From JAKAXG01 sp035702985 (GTDB lineage: Bacteria; Actinomycetota; Acidimicrobiia; Acidimicrobiales; Palsa-688): DNA of 28,759 nt. The notes beneath the pieces are model-generated. The model worked only from the letters and a program-made list of their open reading frames with translations. It searched no databases and was not told where the DNA came from. This document shows positions 12,157-19,649 of this stretch, piece by piece. The first letter of the stretch is position 1. Each line of letters begins with the position of its first letter. The DNA lies in the NCBI GenBank assembly GCA_035702985.1, contig DASSZD010000116.1, positions 1 through 28,759 on the forward strand. Reading direction: 5' to 3'. Both the position numbers and the translations under genes were made by a program.

Positions 12157-14757
12157 TCACGCCCAGGCCACGCAGCCCAGCTCGACGGCCTGCACCAGGT
12201 CGGGATGGGCGGGCACGACCCGGACCGTGTAACCGTGGCGCCCCGACCGGTCGCAGGTAAAGCGCCCGCTGTAGCGGACCACCCCGCCCCGCCCCTCGCC
12301 CTCGGAGGCACCCGGGCCCGCCGGGGAGCCGGCAGCGCCCGATGCTCCCGGGGCGGTGCCGCGGGTATCCAGCGCCAGGCGCACGATCTGCGGGTCGGTC
12401 ATCTCATCGCCGCCGACGACCGGGCCGTGCAGCAGCTCCACGGCCACGTCGTCCGGACCGAGCGACCCGAGCTCGACCGATACCGTCACCTCGCGGGACC
12501 CGCCCAGATCGACCATGCCGGACAGCTCCGCGCCGTCGACGTCGACGATCTTCACCTCCGACCAGGCGGCCCCCACCCGCGCCTTCCACGCCGCCAGGGC
12601 CCGGGCCCGGGCGTAGCCGTCGGCCGACAGGGCGTCGGCCTGGCGCCCGGTCGGCTCATACATCTCGCGCACGTAGTCGCGGACCATCCTCGACGCCATG
12701 ACCTTGGGGGCGAGCGACCGTATGGACGATCGGATCCGGGTCACCCAGCCCCTCGGGTAGCGCCCGGCGCTGCGGTCGTAGAACAGAGGGACGATCTGGC
12801 GTTCCAGGATCTCGAACAGGCTGTTGGCCTCCACCTCGTCGCGGTGGGCCACGTCGGTGATGCCCTCGGCCGAGGAGATGGCCCAGCCGTTCTGCCCGTC
12901 GAACATCTCGTCCCACCAGCCGTCCAGGATCGAGCAGTTGAGCGCGCCGTTGAGGGCGGCCTTCTCGCCGCTGGTCCCGCTGGCCTCCATGGGCCGGCGG
13001 GGGGTGTTCAACCAGATGTCGCTGCCCTGGTAGAGGGTGCGGGCCACCGAGATGTCGTAGTCCTCCACGAAGGCGAAGCGGTGCCGCACCGACGGGTCGC
13101 GCGAGAACCGCACGATCTGGGCGATCATCTCCTTGCCCAGGTCGTCAGCCGGGTGGGCCTTGCCGGCGAAGACGAACTGCACCGGCCGCTGCTCGTCGAG
13201 CAGCAGCGCCCGCAGCCGCTCGGGCTGGGACAGGAGGAGGGTGGCCCGCTTGTAGGTGGCGAACCGGCGGGAGAAGCCGATGATCAGGTAGCGGGGGTCG
13301 AGCACCTCGTCGACCCACTCCATGTCGCTGACCGACACGTCGCGGTCGCGGAGCGACCGGCGTAGCCGTTCCCGCACGAAGTTCACCAGGGCGTCGCGGC
13401 CCTGCTCCCGGGCCCGCCACAGTTCGTCGTCGCGGGCGTCCTCGATGCCGGCCCACTCGTCGGGGCCGGCGTCGTCCCAGGCGGGCGACACGTACTTGGA
13501 GTACAGGTCGTCCATCTGTGACGACACCCAGGTGCGGCCGTGGACGCCGTTGGTGATGGCGGTGATGGGTACCTCGGAGCTGGGCACGGGCGGCCACAGA
13601 CCCTGGAACATCTCCCGGCTGGTCTTGCCGTGCAGCTGGGCCACCCCGTTGGAGCGGCCGGCCAGGCGCAGCCCCATGACCGCCATGTTGAACGGCTCGG
13701 CGGGGTTCTCGCCGGGGAAGTGCCCCAGCGACATGAGCGTGTCCATGGATACCCCGCACTGCTCCGCCCAGTCCGAGAAGTAGCGCTCCATCGTCTCCCG
13801 GGGGAACCGGTCGATGCCGGCCGACACCGGGGTGTGGGTGGTGAACACCGTTCCGGCCCTTACCGCCTCGATGGCGTCCTCCCACGAGAGACCCTCGGCG
13901 GTGATCAGCTTGCGGATCCGCTCCAGCCCCAGGAAACCGGCATGGCCCTCGTTGGTGTGGAACACCTGGGTCTCCACCCCGAGCGCTTCGAGGGCCCTCA
14001 CCCCTCCCATTCCCAGCAGGATCTCCTGCCGGATGCGGTGCTCGGGGCCGCCGCCGTAGAGGCGGTCGGTCACCGCTCGCACGTCGTCGTCGTTGGGGTC
14101 GACATCGGCGTCGAGGAGGTACAGCTTCACCCGTCCGACCTGGGCCAGCCACACCTGGGCCTCCAGCGCCCGGCCGGCCAGGTCCACCGTGATCCGGGCA
14201 CCGTCGACGAGTTCGAGCGCCATCGAGTGGGGGTCCAGCACCGGGTAGCGCTCCCCCTGCCAGCCCTCCGAGTCGAGGTGCTGGCGGAAGTAGCCCATCC
14301 TGTACATGAGCCCCACCCCGACCAGCGGCACGCCGAGGCTGCTGGCCGCCTTCAGGTGGTCGCCGGCCAGTACCCCCAGGCCGCCCGAGTACTGCGGCAG
14401 AGCCTCGGCTATGCCGAACTCGGGGGAGAAGTAGGCCACGTTGCGGAGGGACCCCCCTCCGGCGCTCTGGAACCACCGGGGGCGTTCCAGGTAGCGGCGC
14501 AGCTCCGCCTGCATCTCGCTGAGGAAGCCCATGAAGGCCGGGTCGGCGGCCAGCTGGTCGAGCCGTTGGCGGTCCACCAGGCCGAGCAGCCGGACCGGGT
14601 CGTGGAAGGTCAGCTCCCAGATCTGGGGGTCGACCCAGCGGAACAGGTCCCTCGTCTGCTTGTCCCAGGACCAGCGGAGGTTGAAGGCCAGCTCCTGTAA
14701 CGGGGCCAGCGCCTCCGGCAGGCGGGCCCGGACGGTGAAGCTGCGGAGGGCTTTCAT
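12157..14757 (-). CDS. glgP: Alpha-glucan phosphorylase (GT35, DUF3417 type)
   Basis: PLP-dependent enzyme that phosphorolyses alpha-1,4-glucan to glucose-1-phosphate. The protein is 866 aa, right for the short bacterial/archaeal type. An N-terminal DUF3417 domain (LPEALAPLQELAFNLRWSWD) precedes the catalytic region, which shows HTNEGHAGF, FTTHTPVSAGIDRF, AITNGVHGRTWVS, FAGKAHPADD and the PLP site SGTSGEKAALNGALN with Schiff-base K599. The C-terminal part has a beta-rich extension. ATG 14757 starts the DUF3417 domain; longer readings run into the divergent glgE promoter. TAGTTT sits eight bases upstream. It is divergent from the glgE operon across 91 bp, so opposing synthesis and breakdown genes share one regulatory gap. 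In GlgE-pathway organisms this enzyme may act on the GlgE-made polymer (inference). Confidence 0.93.
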   Translation of the reverse strand: MKALRSFTVRARLPEALAPLQELAFNLRWSWDKQTRDLFRWVDPQIWELTFHDPVRLLGLVDRQRLDQLAADPAFMGFLSEMQAELRRYLERPRWFQSAGGGSLRNVAYFSPEFGIAEALPQYSGGLGVLAGDHLKAASSLGVPLVGVGLMYRMGYFRQHLDSEGWQGERYPVLDPHSMALELVDGARITVDLAGRALEAQVWLAQVGRVKLYLLDADVDPNDDDVRAVTDRLYGGGPEHRIRQEILLGMGGVRALEALGVETQVFHTNEGHAGFLGLERIRKLITAEGLSWEDAIEAVRAGTVFTTHTPVSAGIDRFPRETMERYFSDWAEQCGVSMDTLMSLGHFPGENPAEPFNMAVMGLRLAGRSNGVAQLHGKTSREMFQGLWPPVPSSEVPITAITNGVHGRTWVSSQMDDLYSKYVSPAWDDAGPDEWAGIEDARDDELWRAREQGRDALVNFVRERLRRSLRDRDVSVSDMEWVDEVLDPRYLIIGFSRRFATYKRATLLLSQPERLRALLLDEQRPVQFVFAGKAHPADDLGKEMIAQIVRFSRDPSVRHRFAFVEDYDISVARTLYQGSDIWLNTPRRPMEASGTSGEKAALNGALNCSILDGWWDEMFDGQNGWAISSAEGITDVAHRDEVEANSLFEILERQIVPLFYDRSAGRYPRGWVTRIRSSIRSLAPKVMASRMVRDYVREMYEPTGRQADALSADGYARARALAAWKARVGAAWSEVKIVDVDGAELSGMVDLGGSREVTVSVELGSLGPDDVAVELLHGPVVGGDEMTDPQIVRLALDTRGTAPGASGAAGSPAGPGASEGEGRGGVVRYSGRFTCDRSGRHGYTVRVVPAHPDLVQAVELGCVAWA

Positions 14758-14765
14758 AGCGGCAG

Positions 14766-14771
14766 AAACTA
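14766..14771 (-). promoter_or_regulatory. Putative -10 (TAGTTT) for glgP
   Basis: Minus-strand TAGTTT lies eight bases before ATG 14757. No Shine-Dalgarno is present. Confidence 0.5.
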
Positions 14772-14835
14772 CCCGAGCCCCACGGGCATGACGCCCCGCC
14801 CCGGCTGCGGTGGATTTCGCCCGAACCGGCCGGGG

Positions 14836-14841
14836 TACCCT
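14836..14841 (+). promoter_or_regulatory. Putative -10 (TACCCT) for the glgE operon
   Basis: TACCCT lies seven bases before GTG 14849. A GGAGG at 14842-14846 is only two bases from the start, too close for normal ribosome binding, so a leaderless mRNA is the better reading. Confidence 0.5.
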
Positions 14842-14848
14842 GGAGGGT

Positions 14849-16603
14849 GTGACCGGACGCCTCGTGATCGAGGACATCAGGCCTCGGACCCCTGGATGTT
14901 CCCGCTCAGCCGCCAAGGCCGTCGTCGGAGAGAAGATCACAGTCACGGCTGTGATGTTCCGGGACGGACACGACCCCATCGCCGGCCGGGTGCTGCTCTA
15001 CGCCGACGGCTCGCCCGACCCGGTGGCCGTGGTCCCCCTCGAACCCCTCGGCAACGACGAGTGGGAGGCCAGTGTGGCCGCCGACCGCCTGGGCCGGCAC
15101 CGCATAGAGGTGCAGGGCTGGACGGTGCGCTTCGGGATGACCGGGCCGACCCTGGATGTCGACACCGCCGTCGACCTCACCACCTCCGACCCGGTCAACC
15201 TGTGGGTGGACCGCGAAAGAGCCCTGTTCGGGGCGTGGTACGAGCTGTTCCCCCGGTCCTACGGCGGGTTCAAGGGGGTCATGGACCGGGTCCCCGAGCT
15301 GGCCGCCATGGGCTTCGACGTGCTGTACCTGCCGCCCATCCATCCCATCGGCCGCACCTTCCGCAAGGGTCCCGACAACACCCTCGAGGCCGGCCCCGAC
15401 GACCCCGGCAGCCCGTGGGCCATAGGAAGCGACGAGGGCGGCCACACCGCCATCCACCCGGAGCTGGGCACCGAGGAGGACCTGTCGGCCCTGATCGCCG
15501 AGCTGCGGGCCAACGGCATGGAGATGGCCCTGGACTACGCCCTGCAGTGCTCGCCGGACCATCCGTGGGTGCGTGAGCACCCGGAGTGGTTCCACCACCG
15601 CCCGGACGGGACCATCGCCTGCGCCGAGAACCCGCCCAAGATCTACCAGGACATCTACCCGCTCAACTTCTGGCCCGAGAAGGAGCGCGACCGCAAGGCC
15701 ATGTGGCAGGCCTGCAAGCAGATCCTCGACCACTGGATCTCCCTCGGCGTGAAGATCTTCCGGGTGGACAACCCCCACACCAAGCCCACCGCCTTCTGGG
15801 AGTGGATCATCGGGCAGGTGCAGAGCGAGCACCCCGACGTGATCTTCCTGGCCGAGGCGTTCACCCGGCCGCACGTCATGGCCAAGCTGGCCGAGGTCGG
15901 TTTCTCCCAGAGCTACACCTACTTCACATGGAGGACCGAGCAGCACGGACCCGAGGGGATCTGGGCCTACATGGAGGAGCTGGCCCACGGTCCCAAGGCC
16001 GACTACATGAGGCCGAACTTCTGGCCCAACACCCCCGACATCCTGTCCGGGCCGCTGCGCAACGGGCCGCCCAGCGCCTTCGCCCTGCGCCTGGTGCTGG
16101 CCGCCACCCTCAGCCCCAGCTTCGGCGTGTACAGCGGGTACGAGCTGTACGAGAACCAGCCCGCTTCTCCGGCCAACGAGGAGTACCTCCACTCCGAGAA
16201 ATACGAGATACGGGTCCGTGACTTCGACCGGCCCGGGAACCTGGGCCCGCTCATGGCCGCGCTCAACAGGATCCGGCGCTACCATCCGGCATTCGCCCGG
16301 CTGAGGTCCATTCGCATGTGCCCGACCAGCAACCCTCAGATCGTGGCCTACACGAAGGCGAGCGACGACGGGAGGGACCGGGTGCTGACGGTCGTCAATC
16401 TGGACCCCTGGAGCGCGCAGGAGGCTACCGTTGAGCTCCCGCTCGACGACCTGGGTCTGCCCCTGCACGCCCCGTACCTGGTCTACGACGAGTTGTCCCA
16501 CGAAACCTTCTCGTGGACGGGTAACCGGCCGTACGTGAGGCTGGACCCCCAGCTCCGGGTCGCCCATATCTTCTCGTTGAACCTGGCGGCGGACCAGGCG
16601 TGA
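14849..16603 (+). CDS. glgE: GlgE maltosyltransferase (alpha-1,4-glucan:maltose-1-phosphate), compact form
   Basis: GH13-family enzyme that extends alpha-1,4-glucan with maltosyl units from maltose-1-phosphate. The protein is 584 aa. The N-terminal beta domain (1-100) leads into RERALFGAWYELFPRS, then the catalytic barrel: LQCSPDHPWV, the nucleophile D307 in IFRVDNPHTKP, acid/base E336 in FLAEAFTRP and D397 in NTPDIL, with the GlgE-specific SEKYEIRVRDFD block near the C-terminal domain. Compared from memory with Streptomyces coelicolor GlgE (about 675 aa, nucleophile near 394, same 29-residue spacing to the acid/base), about 70 residues are missing between the N-domain and RERAL. That is where the helical S domain sits. 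The reading frame is unbroken there. GTG 14849 is preceded by TACCCT; treS starts inside the glgE stop. Confidence 0.95.
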   Translation: MTGRLVIEDIRPRTPGCSRSAAKAVVGEKITVTAVMFRDGHDPIAGRVLLYADGSPDPVAVVPLEPLGNDEWEASVAADRLGRHRIEVQGWTVRFGMTGPTLDVDTAVDLTTSDPVNLWVDRERALFGAWYELFPRSYGGFKGVMDRVPELAAMGFDVLYLPPIHPIGRTFRKGPDNTLEAGPDDPGSPWAIGSDEGGHTAIHPELGTEEDLSALIAELRANGMEMALDYALQCSPDHPWVREHPEWFHHRPDGTIACAENPPKIYQDIYPLNFWPEKERDRKAMWQACKQILDHWISLGVKIFRVDNPHTKPTAFWEWIIGQVQSEHPDVIFLAEAFTRPHVMAKLAEVGFSQSYTYFTWRTEQHGPEGIWAYMEELAHGPKADYMRPNFWPNTPDILSGPLRNGPPSAFALRLVLAATLSPSFGVYSGYELYENQPASPANEEYLHSEKYEIRVRDFDRPGNLGPLMAALNRIRRYHPAFARLRSIRMCPTSNPQIVAYTKASDDGRDRVLTVVNLDPWSAQEATVELPLDDLGLPLHAPYLVYDELSHETFSWTGNRPYVRLDPQLRVAHIFSLNLAADQA

Positions 16604-18291
16604 ACCCTGCAAAGAACTGGTTTCAGAGTGCCGTCTTCTACGAGGTGCTGGTCCGGGGCTTCTACGACGGCAACGGGGACGGCACCGGCGATCTGGCCGG
16701 GCTGACCTCCAAGCTGGACTACCTGCAGTGGCTGGGCGTCGACTGCCTCTGGTTGCTGCCCTTCTACCAGTCGCCGCTTCGTGACGGTGGATATGACATA
16801 AGCGACTTCTGGACCATCCTCCCCGAGTACGGGGACCTGGCCGACGCGGTGGAGCTGATCGAAGAGGCCCACAAGCGGGGCATCCGGATCATCGCCGACC
16901 TGGTGATGAACCACACCTCGGACCAGCACCCCTGGTTCCAGGAGTCCCGGCTGGACCGGACCAACGCCAAAGCCGACTGGTACGTCTGGCACGACGACGA
17001 CCAGCTCTACGACGAGGCGCGCATCATCTTCGTGGACACCGAGAAGTCCAACTGGACCTTCGACAGCCAGCGGGGCCAGTACTACTGGCACCGGTTCTTC
17101 TCCCACCAGCCCGACCTCAACTACGACAACCCCGAGGTCGCCGAGACGATGATCGATGTCTGCCGGTACTGGCTGGACATCGGACTGGACGGCTTCCGGC
17201 TGGACGCGGTGCCCTACCTGTTCGAGCGGGAGGGCACCAACTGCGAGAACCTCCCCGAGACCCACGAGTACCTGAGGCGCCTTCGCAAGGAGGTCGACTC
17301 GCTCTACCCGGGCCGGGTGCTGCTGGCCGAGGCCAATCAGTGGCCCGAGGACGTGGTCCACTACTTCGGCAACGACGACGAGTGCCAGATGTGCTTCCAC
17401 TTCCCGGTGATGCCCCGCATGTTCATGGCGGTGCGCCGGGAGCAGCGTTACCCCATCACCGAGATCCTGGCCCGGACCCCGGAGATACCCCCCGGTTGCC
17501 AGTGGGGCATCTTCCTGCGCAACCACGACGAGCTCACCCTCGAGATGGTCACCGACGAGGAACGGGACTACATGTGGGCCGAGTACGCCAAGGACCCGCG
17601 CATGAAGCGCAACATCGGCATCGGCCGGCGGCTGGCCCCCCTCGTCGACAACGACCGGCGCGTCGCCGAGCTGCTGCACGCCCTGCTGTTCTCGTTTCCC
17701 GGCTCGCCGATCCTCTACTACGGCGACGAGATCGCCATGGGGGACAACATCTATCTCGGCGACCGTGACGGGGTGCGCACCCCGATGCAGTGGTCCCCGG
17801 ACCGCAACGCCGGATTCAGCACGGCCGACTTCGCCCAGCTGTACCTGCCTCCGCTGATGGACCCGGTGTACGGCTACCAGGCGGTCAACGTCGAGGCCCA
17901 GATGCGCAACCCGAGCTCCTTCCTGCACTGGATGAAGCGGATGCTCGAGGTCCGCCGGCAGCACCCGGTGTTCGGCAAGGGCACGTTCGAGGTGCTCACC
18001 CTGGAGAACCCGTCCGTGCTGGCCTATGTGAGGACCCTGGAGGAGCCCGACCGGCCGGCCCAGGAGGGAGGGATCGTGAAGACCGGTCCCGACATCGTGC
18101 TGTGCGTGTGCAACCTGTCCAAGCTGGCCCAGCCGGCGGAGCTGCCGCTGCAGAAATGGGAGGGCAAGGTCCCCATCGAGCTCATGGGGCGGGTCCCGTT
18201 TCCCCGCATCGGTGAGTTGCCCTACTTCATCACCCTGGCGCCGTACAGCTTCTACTGGTTCGAGCTGGTCGACCCTCCGGGAGGTGCGTGA
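16600..18291 (+). CDS. treS: Trehalose synthase (maltose alpha-D-glucosyltransferase)
   Basis: GH13 isomerase that interconverts trehalose and maltose; in the GlgE pathway it supplies maltose from trehalose. The protein is 563 aa. The barrel motifs are complete: ADLVMNHTSDQHPWF (99-113), nucleophile D202 in GFRLDAVPYLFERE, acid/base E244 in LLAEANQWPED, and D310 in LRNHDELTLEM. The FYEVLVRGFYDGNGDGTGDL opening is typical of TreS. GTG 16600 overlaps the glgE TGA by four bases (GTGA), implying translational coupling. In many actinobacteria treS is fused to maltokinase; here the C-terminus ends in a normal beta domain and the kinase is a separate gene whose ATG shares one base with this stop. 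Confidence 0.96.
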   Translation: MNPAKNWFQSAVFYEVLVRGFYDGNGDGTGDLAGLTSKLDYLQWLGVDCLWLLPFYQSPLRDGGYDISDFWTILPEYGDLADAVELIEEAHKRGIRIIADLVMNHTSDQHPWFQESRLDRTNAKADWYVWHDDDQLYDEARIIFVDTEKSNWTFDSQRGQYYWHRFFSHQPDLNYDNPEVAETMIDVCRYWLDIGLDGFRLDAVPYLFEREGTNCENLPETHEYLRRLRKEVDSLYPGRVLLAEANQWPEDVVHYFGNDDECQMCFHFPVMPRMFMAVRREQRYPITEILARTPEIPPGCQWGIFLRNHDELTLEMVTDEERDYMWAEYAKDPRMKRNIGIGRRLAPLVDNDRRVAELLHALLFSFPGSPILYYGDEIAMGDNIYLGDRDGVRTPMQWSPDRNAGFSTADFAQLYLPPLMDPVYGYQAVNVEAQMRNPSSFLHWMKRMLEVRRQHPVFGKGTFEVLTLENPSVLAYVRTLEEPDRPAQEGGIVKTGPDIVLCVCNLSKLAQPAELPLQKWEGKVPIELMGRVPFPRIGELPYFITLAPYSFYWFELVDPPGGA

Positions 18292-19649
18292 TGCTCAGCG
18301 AATGGCCCCCCGAACTGACAGCGGCGTTGCCCGATCATCTGGCCGGCCAGCGGTGGTACGCCGGCGCCGAGGCTCCGGCGCCGGAGTCGGTTCGGGTCGC
18401 CTCCAGCCGCAGGCTCTGGTCCGGCGGGGACAGACACGAACTGTGGCAGGCCCTGGTCCTCGCCGGCGAGGACTGCTACCAGCTGATCCTCGGGGTCCGG
18501 CCGGCAGGGGAGCCGGCGGAGTTCCTGCACGGCCACGACACCGCCCTGGTCGGGGTGACCGACGGGGTGTACGTCTACGACGCGACCTGGGACTCGGAGC
18601 TGGCCAAGGTCCTCCTGGAGGTGATCACCGGCGGTGAGGAGAAGCCGGAGCGGGCCAGGCCCATGACCGCCGAGCAGTCGAACACCTCCCTGGTCTACGA
18701 CGAGCGGGTCATCCTCAAGGTGTTCCGCCGGCTCCAGCCCGGCCGCAACCCCGACGTGGAAGTCACCACCGCCCTGGCCGCGGCCGGTTTCACCCACGTG
18801 GCCGCCCCGGTGGTCGAGTGGCGGGACGAGCAGTACGACCTGGCCTTCGGCCAGCAGTTCCTGGCCGGCGGGACCGAGGGTTGGGCGCTGGCCCTCACGT
18901 CGCTGCGGGACCTCTACAGCAACAGTGACCGTTCGGTACCGGCCGAGGCCGGTGGCGACTTCGGGGCGGAGGCCGGCCGGCTGGGGCTGGTGACCGCCGA
19001 GATGCACGCGGCCATGCACCAGGTGTTCGGCGCGGCCGGGGCCGACCGGGCCCGGGCGGGCTGGGAGGCCCTCCTCGACGGGTTGCCATCGCGCCTGGAG
19101 CGGGCCGCCGAGCGGACCGGTCGGGATCTGCTCCACGCGGCCGGGCCGATGCTCGAGCGGATGCGGGCGGTCACCGACCCCGGCCCGGCGTTCCGGGTGC
19201 ACGGCGACTACCACCTGGGGCAGGTGATGCGCACCGACATGGGGTGGTACGTGCTCGACTTCGAGGGCGAACCGGCCCGCCCGGTGGAGCAACGCCTGGC
19301 TCCGGCGTCGCCCATCAAGGACGTGACCGGCATGCTGCGGTCGTTCCACTACGCCTCCCGCTACGCCCTGGTGGAGCGGGCCGTGGCCGAGTGGTCCCAC
19401 ATGATCCCCACCGCCCGGGCGTGGGAGTCCCACAACCGGCAGGCCTTCCTGGACGGCTACCTGGGCCACCCCGGCATCGCCCACCTCCTGCCCGATCCGG
19501 CCGTATCGCCGGCGGTGATGGTGGCCTACGAGCTGGACAAGGCGCTCTACGAGTTGGAATACGAGCTTTCGTTCCGCCCGGAATGGGTAGCCATCCCTCT
19601 CGACGCCCTCGAACGGCTCGTAGAAGGGAAGGACCAGACCAGTGACTGA
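18291..19649 (+). CDS. mak: Maltokinase
   Basis: ATP-dependent kinase that makes alpha-maltose-1-phosphate, the GlgE donor. The protein is 452 aa. An N-terminal cap domain with the QRWYAG motif (20-25) typical of maltokinases precedes an aminoglycoside-phosphotransferase-like fold: the nucleotide region EQSNTSLVYDERVILKVFRR, the catalytic loop HGDYHLGQVM, and the metal-binding VLDFEGEPARP. ATG 18291 is chosen because GGGAGG (18279-18284) lies six bases upstream; the GTG directly before it (18288) would be too close. The ATG shares its A with the treS TGA stop. Mak and GlgB overlap by 8 bp. As a free-standing kinase between treS and glgB it completes the pathway in gene order. Confidence 0.94.
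   Translation: MLSEWPPELTAALPDHLAGQRWYAGAEAPAPESVRVASSRRLWSGGDRHELWQALVLAGEDCYQLILGVRPAGEPAEFLHGHDTALVGVTDGVYVYDATWDSELAKVLLEVITGGEEKPERARPMTAEQSNTSLVYDERVILKVFRRLQPGRNPDVEVTTALAAAGFTHVAAPVVEWRDEQYDLAFGQQFLAGGTEGWALALTSLRDLYSNSDRSVPAEAGGDFGAEAGRLGLVTAEMHAAMHQVFGAAGADRARAGWEALLDGLPSRLERAAERTGRDLLHAAGPMLERMRAVTDPGPAFRVHGDYHLGQVMRTDMGWYVLDFEGEPARPVEQRLAPASPIKDVTGMLRSFHYASRYALVERAVAEWSHMIPTARAWESHNRQAFLDGYLGHPGIAHLLPDPAVSPAVMVAYELDKALYELEYELSFRPEWVAIPLDALERLVEGKDQTSD

Noticed and set aside
14842..14846. GGAGG as the Shine-Dalgarno of glgE
   Set aside because: Only two bases separate it from GTG 14849, too short for normal use; no in-frame start lies at a better distance.
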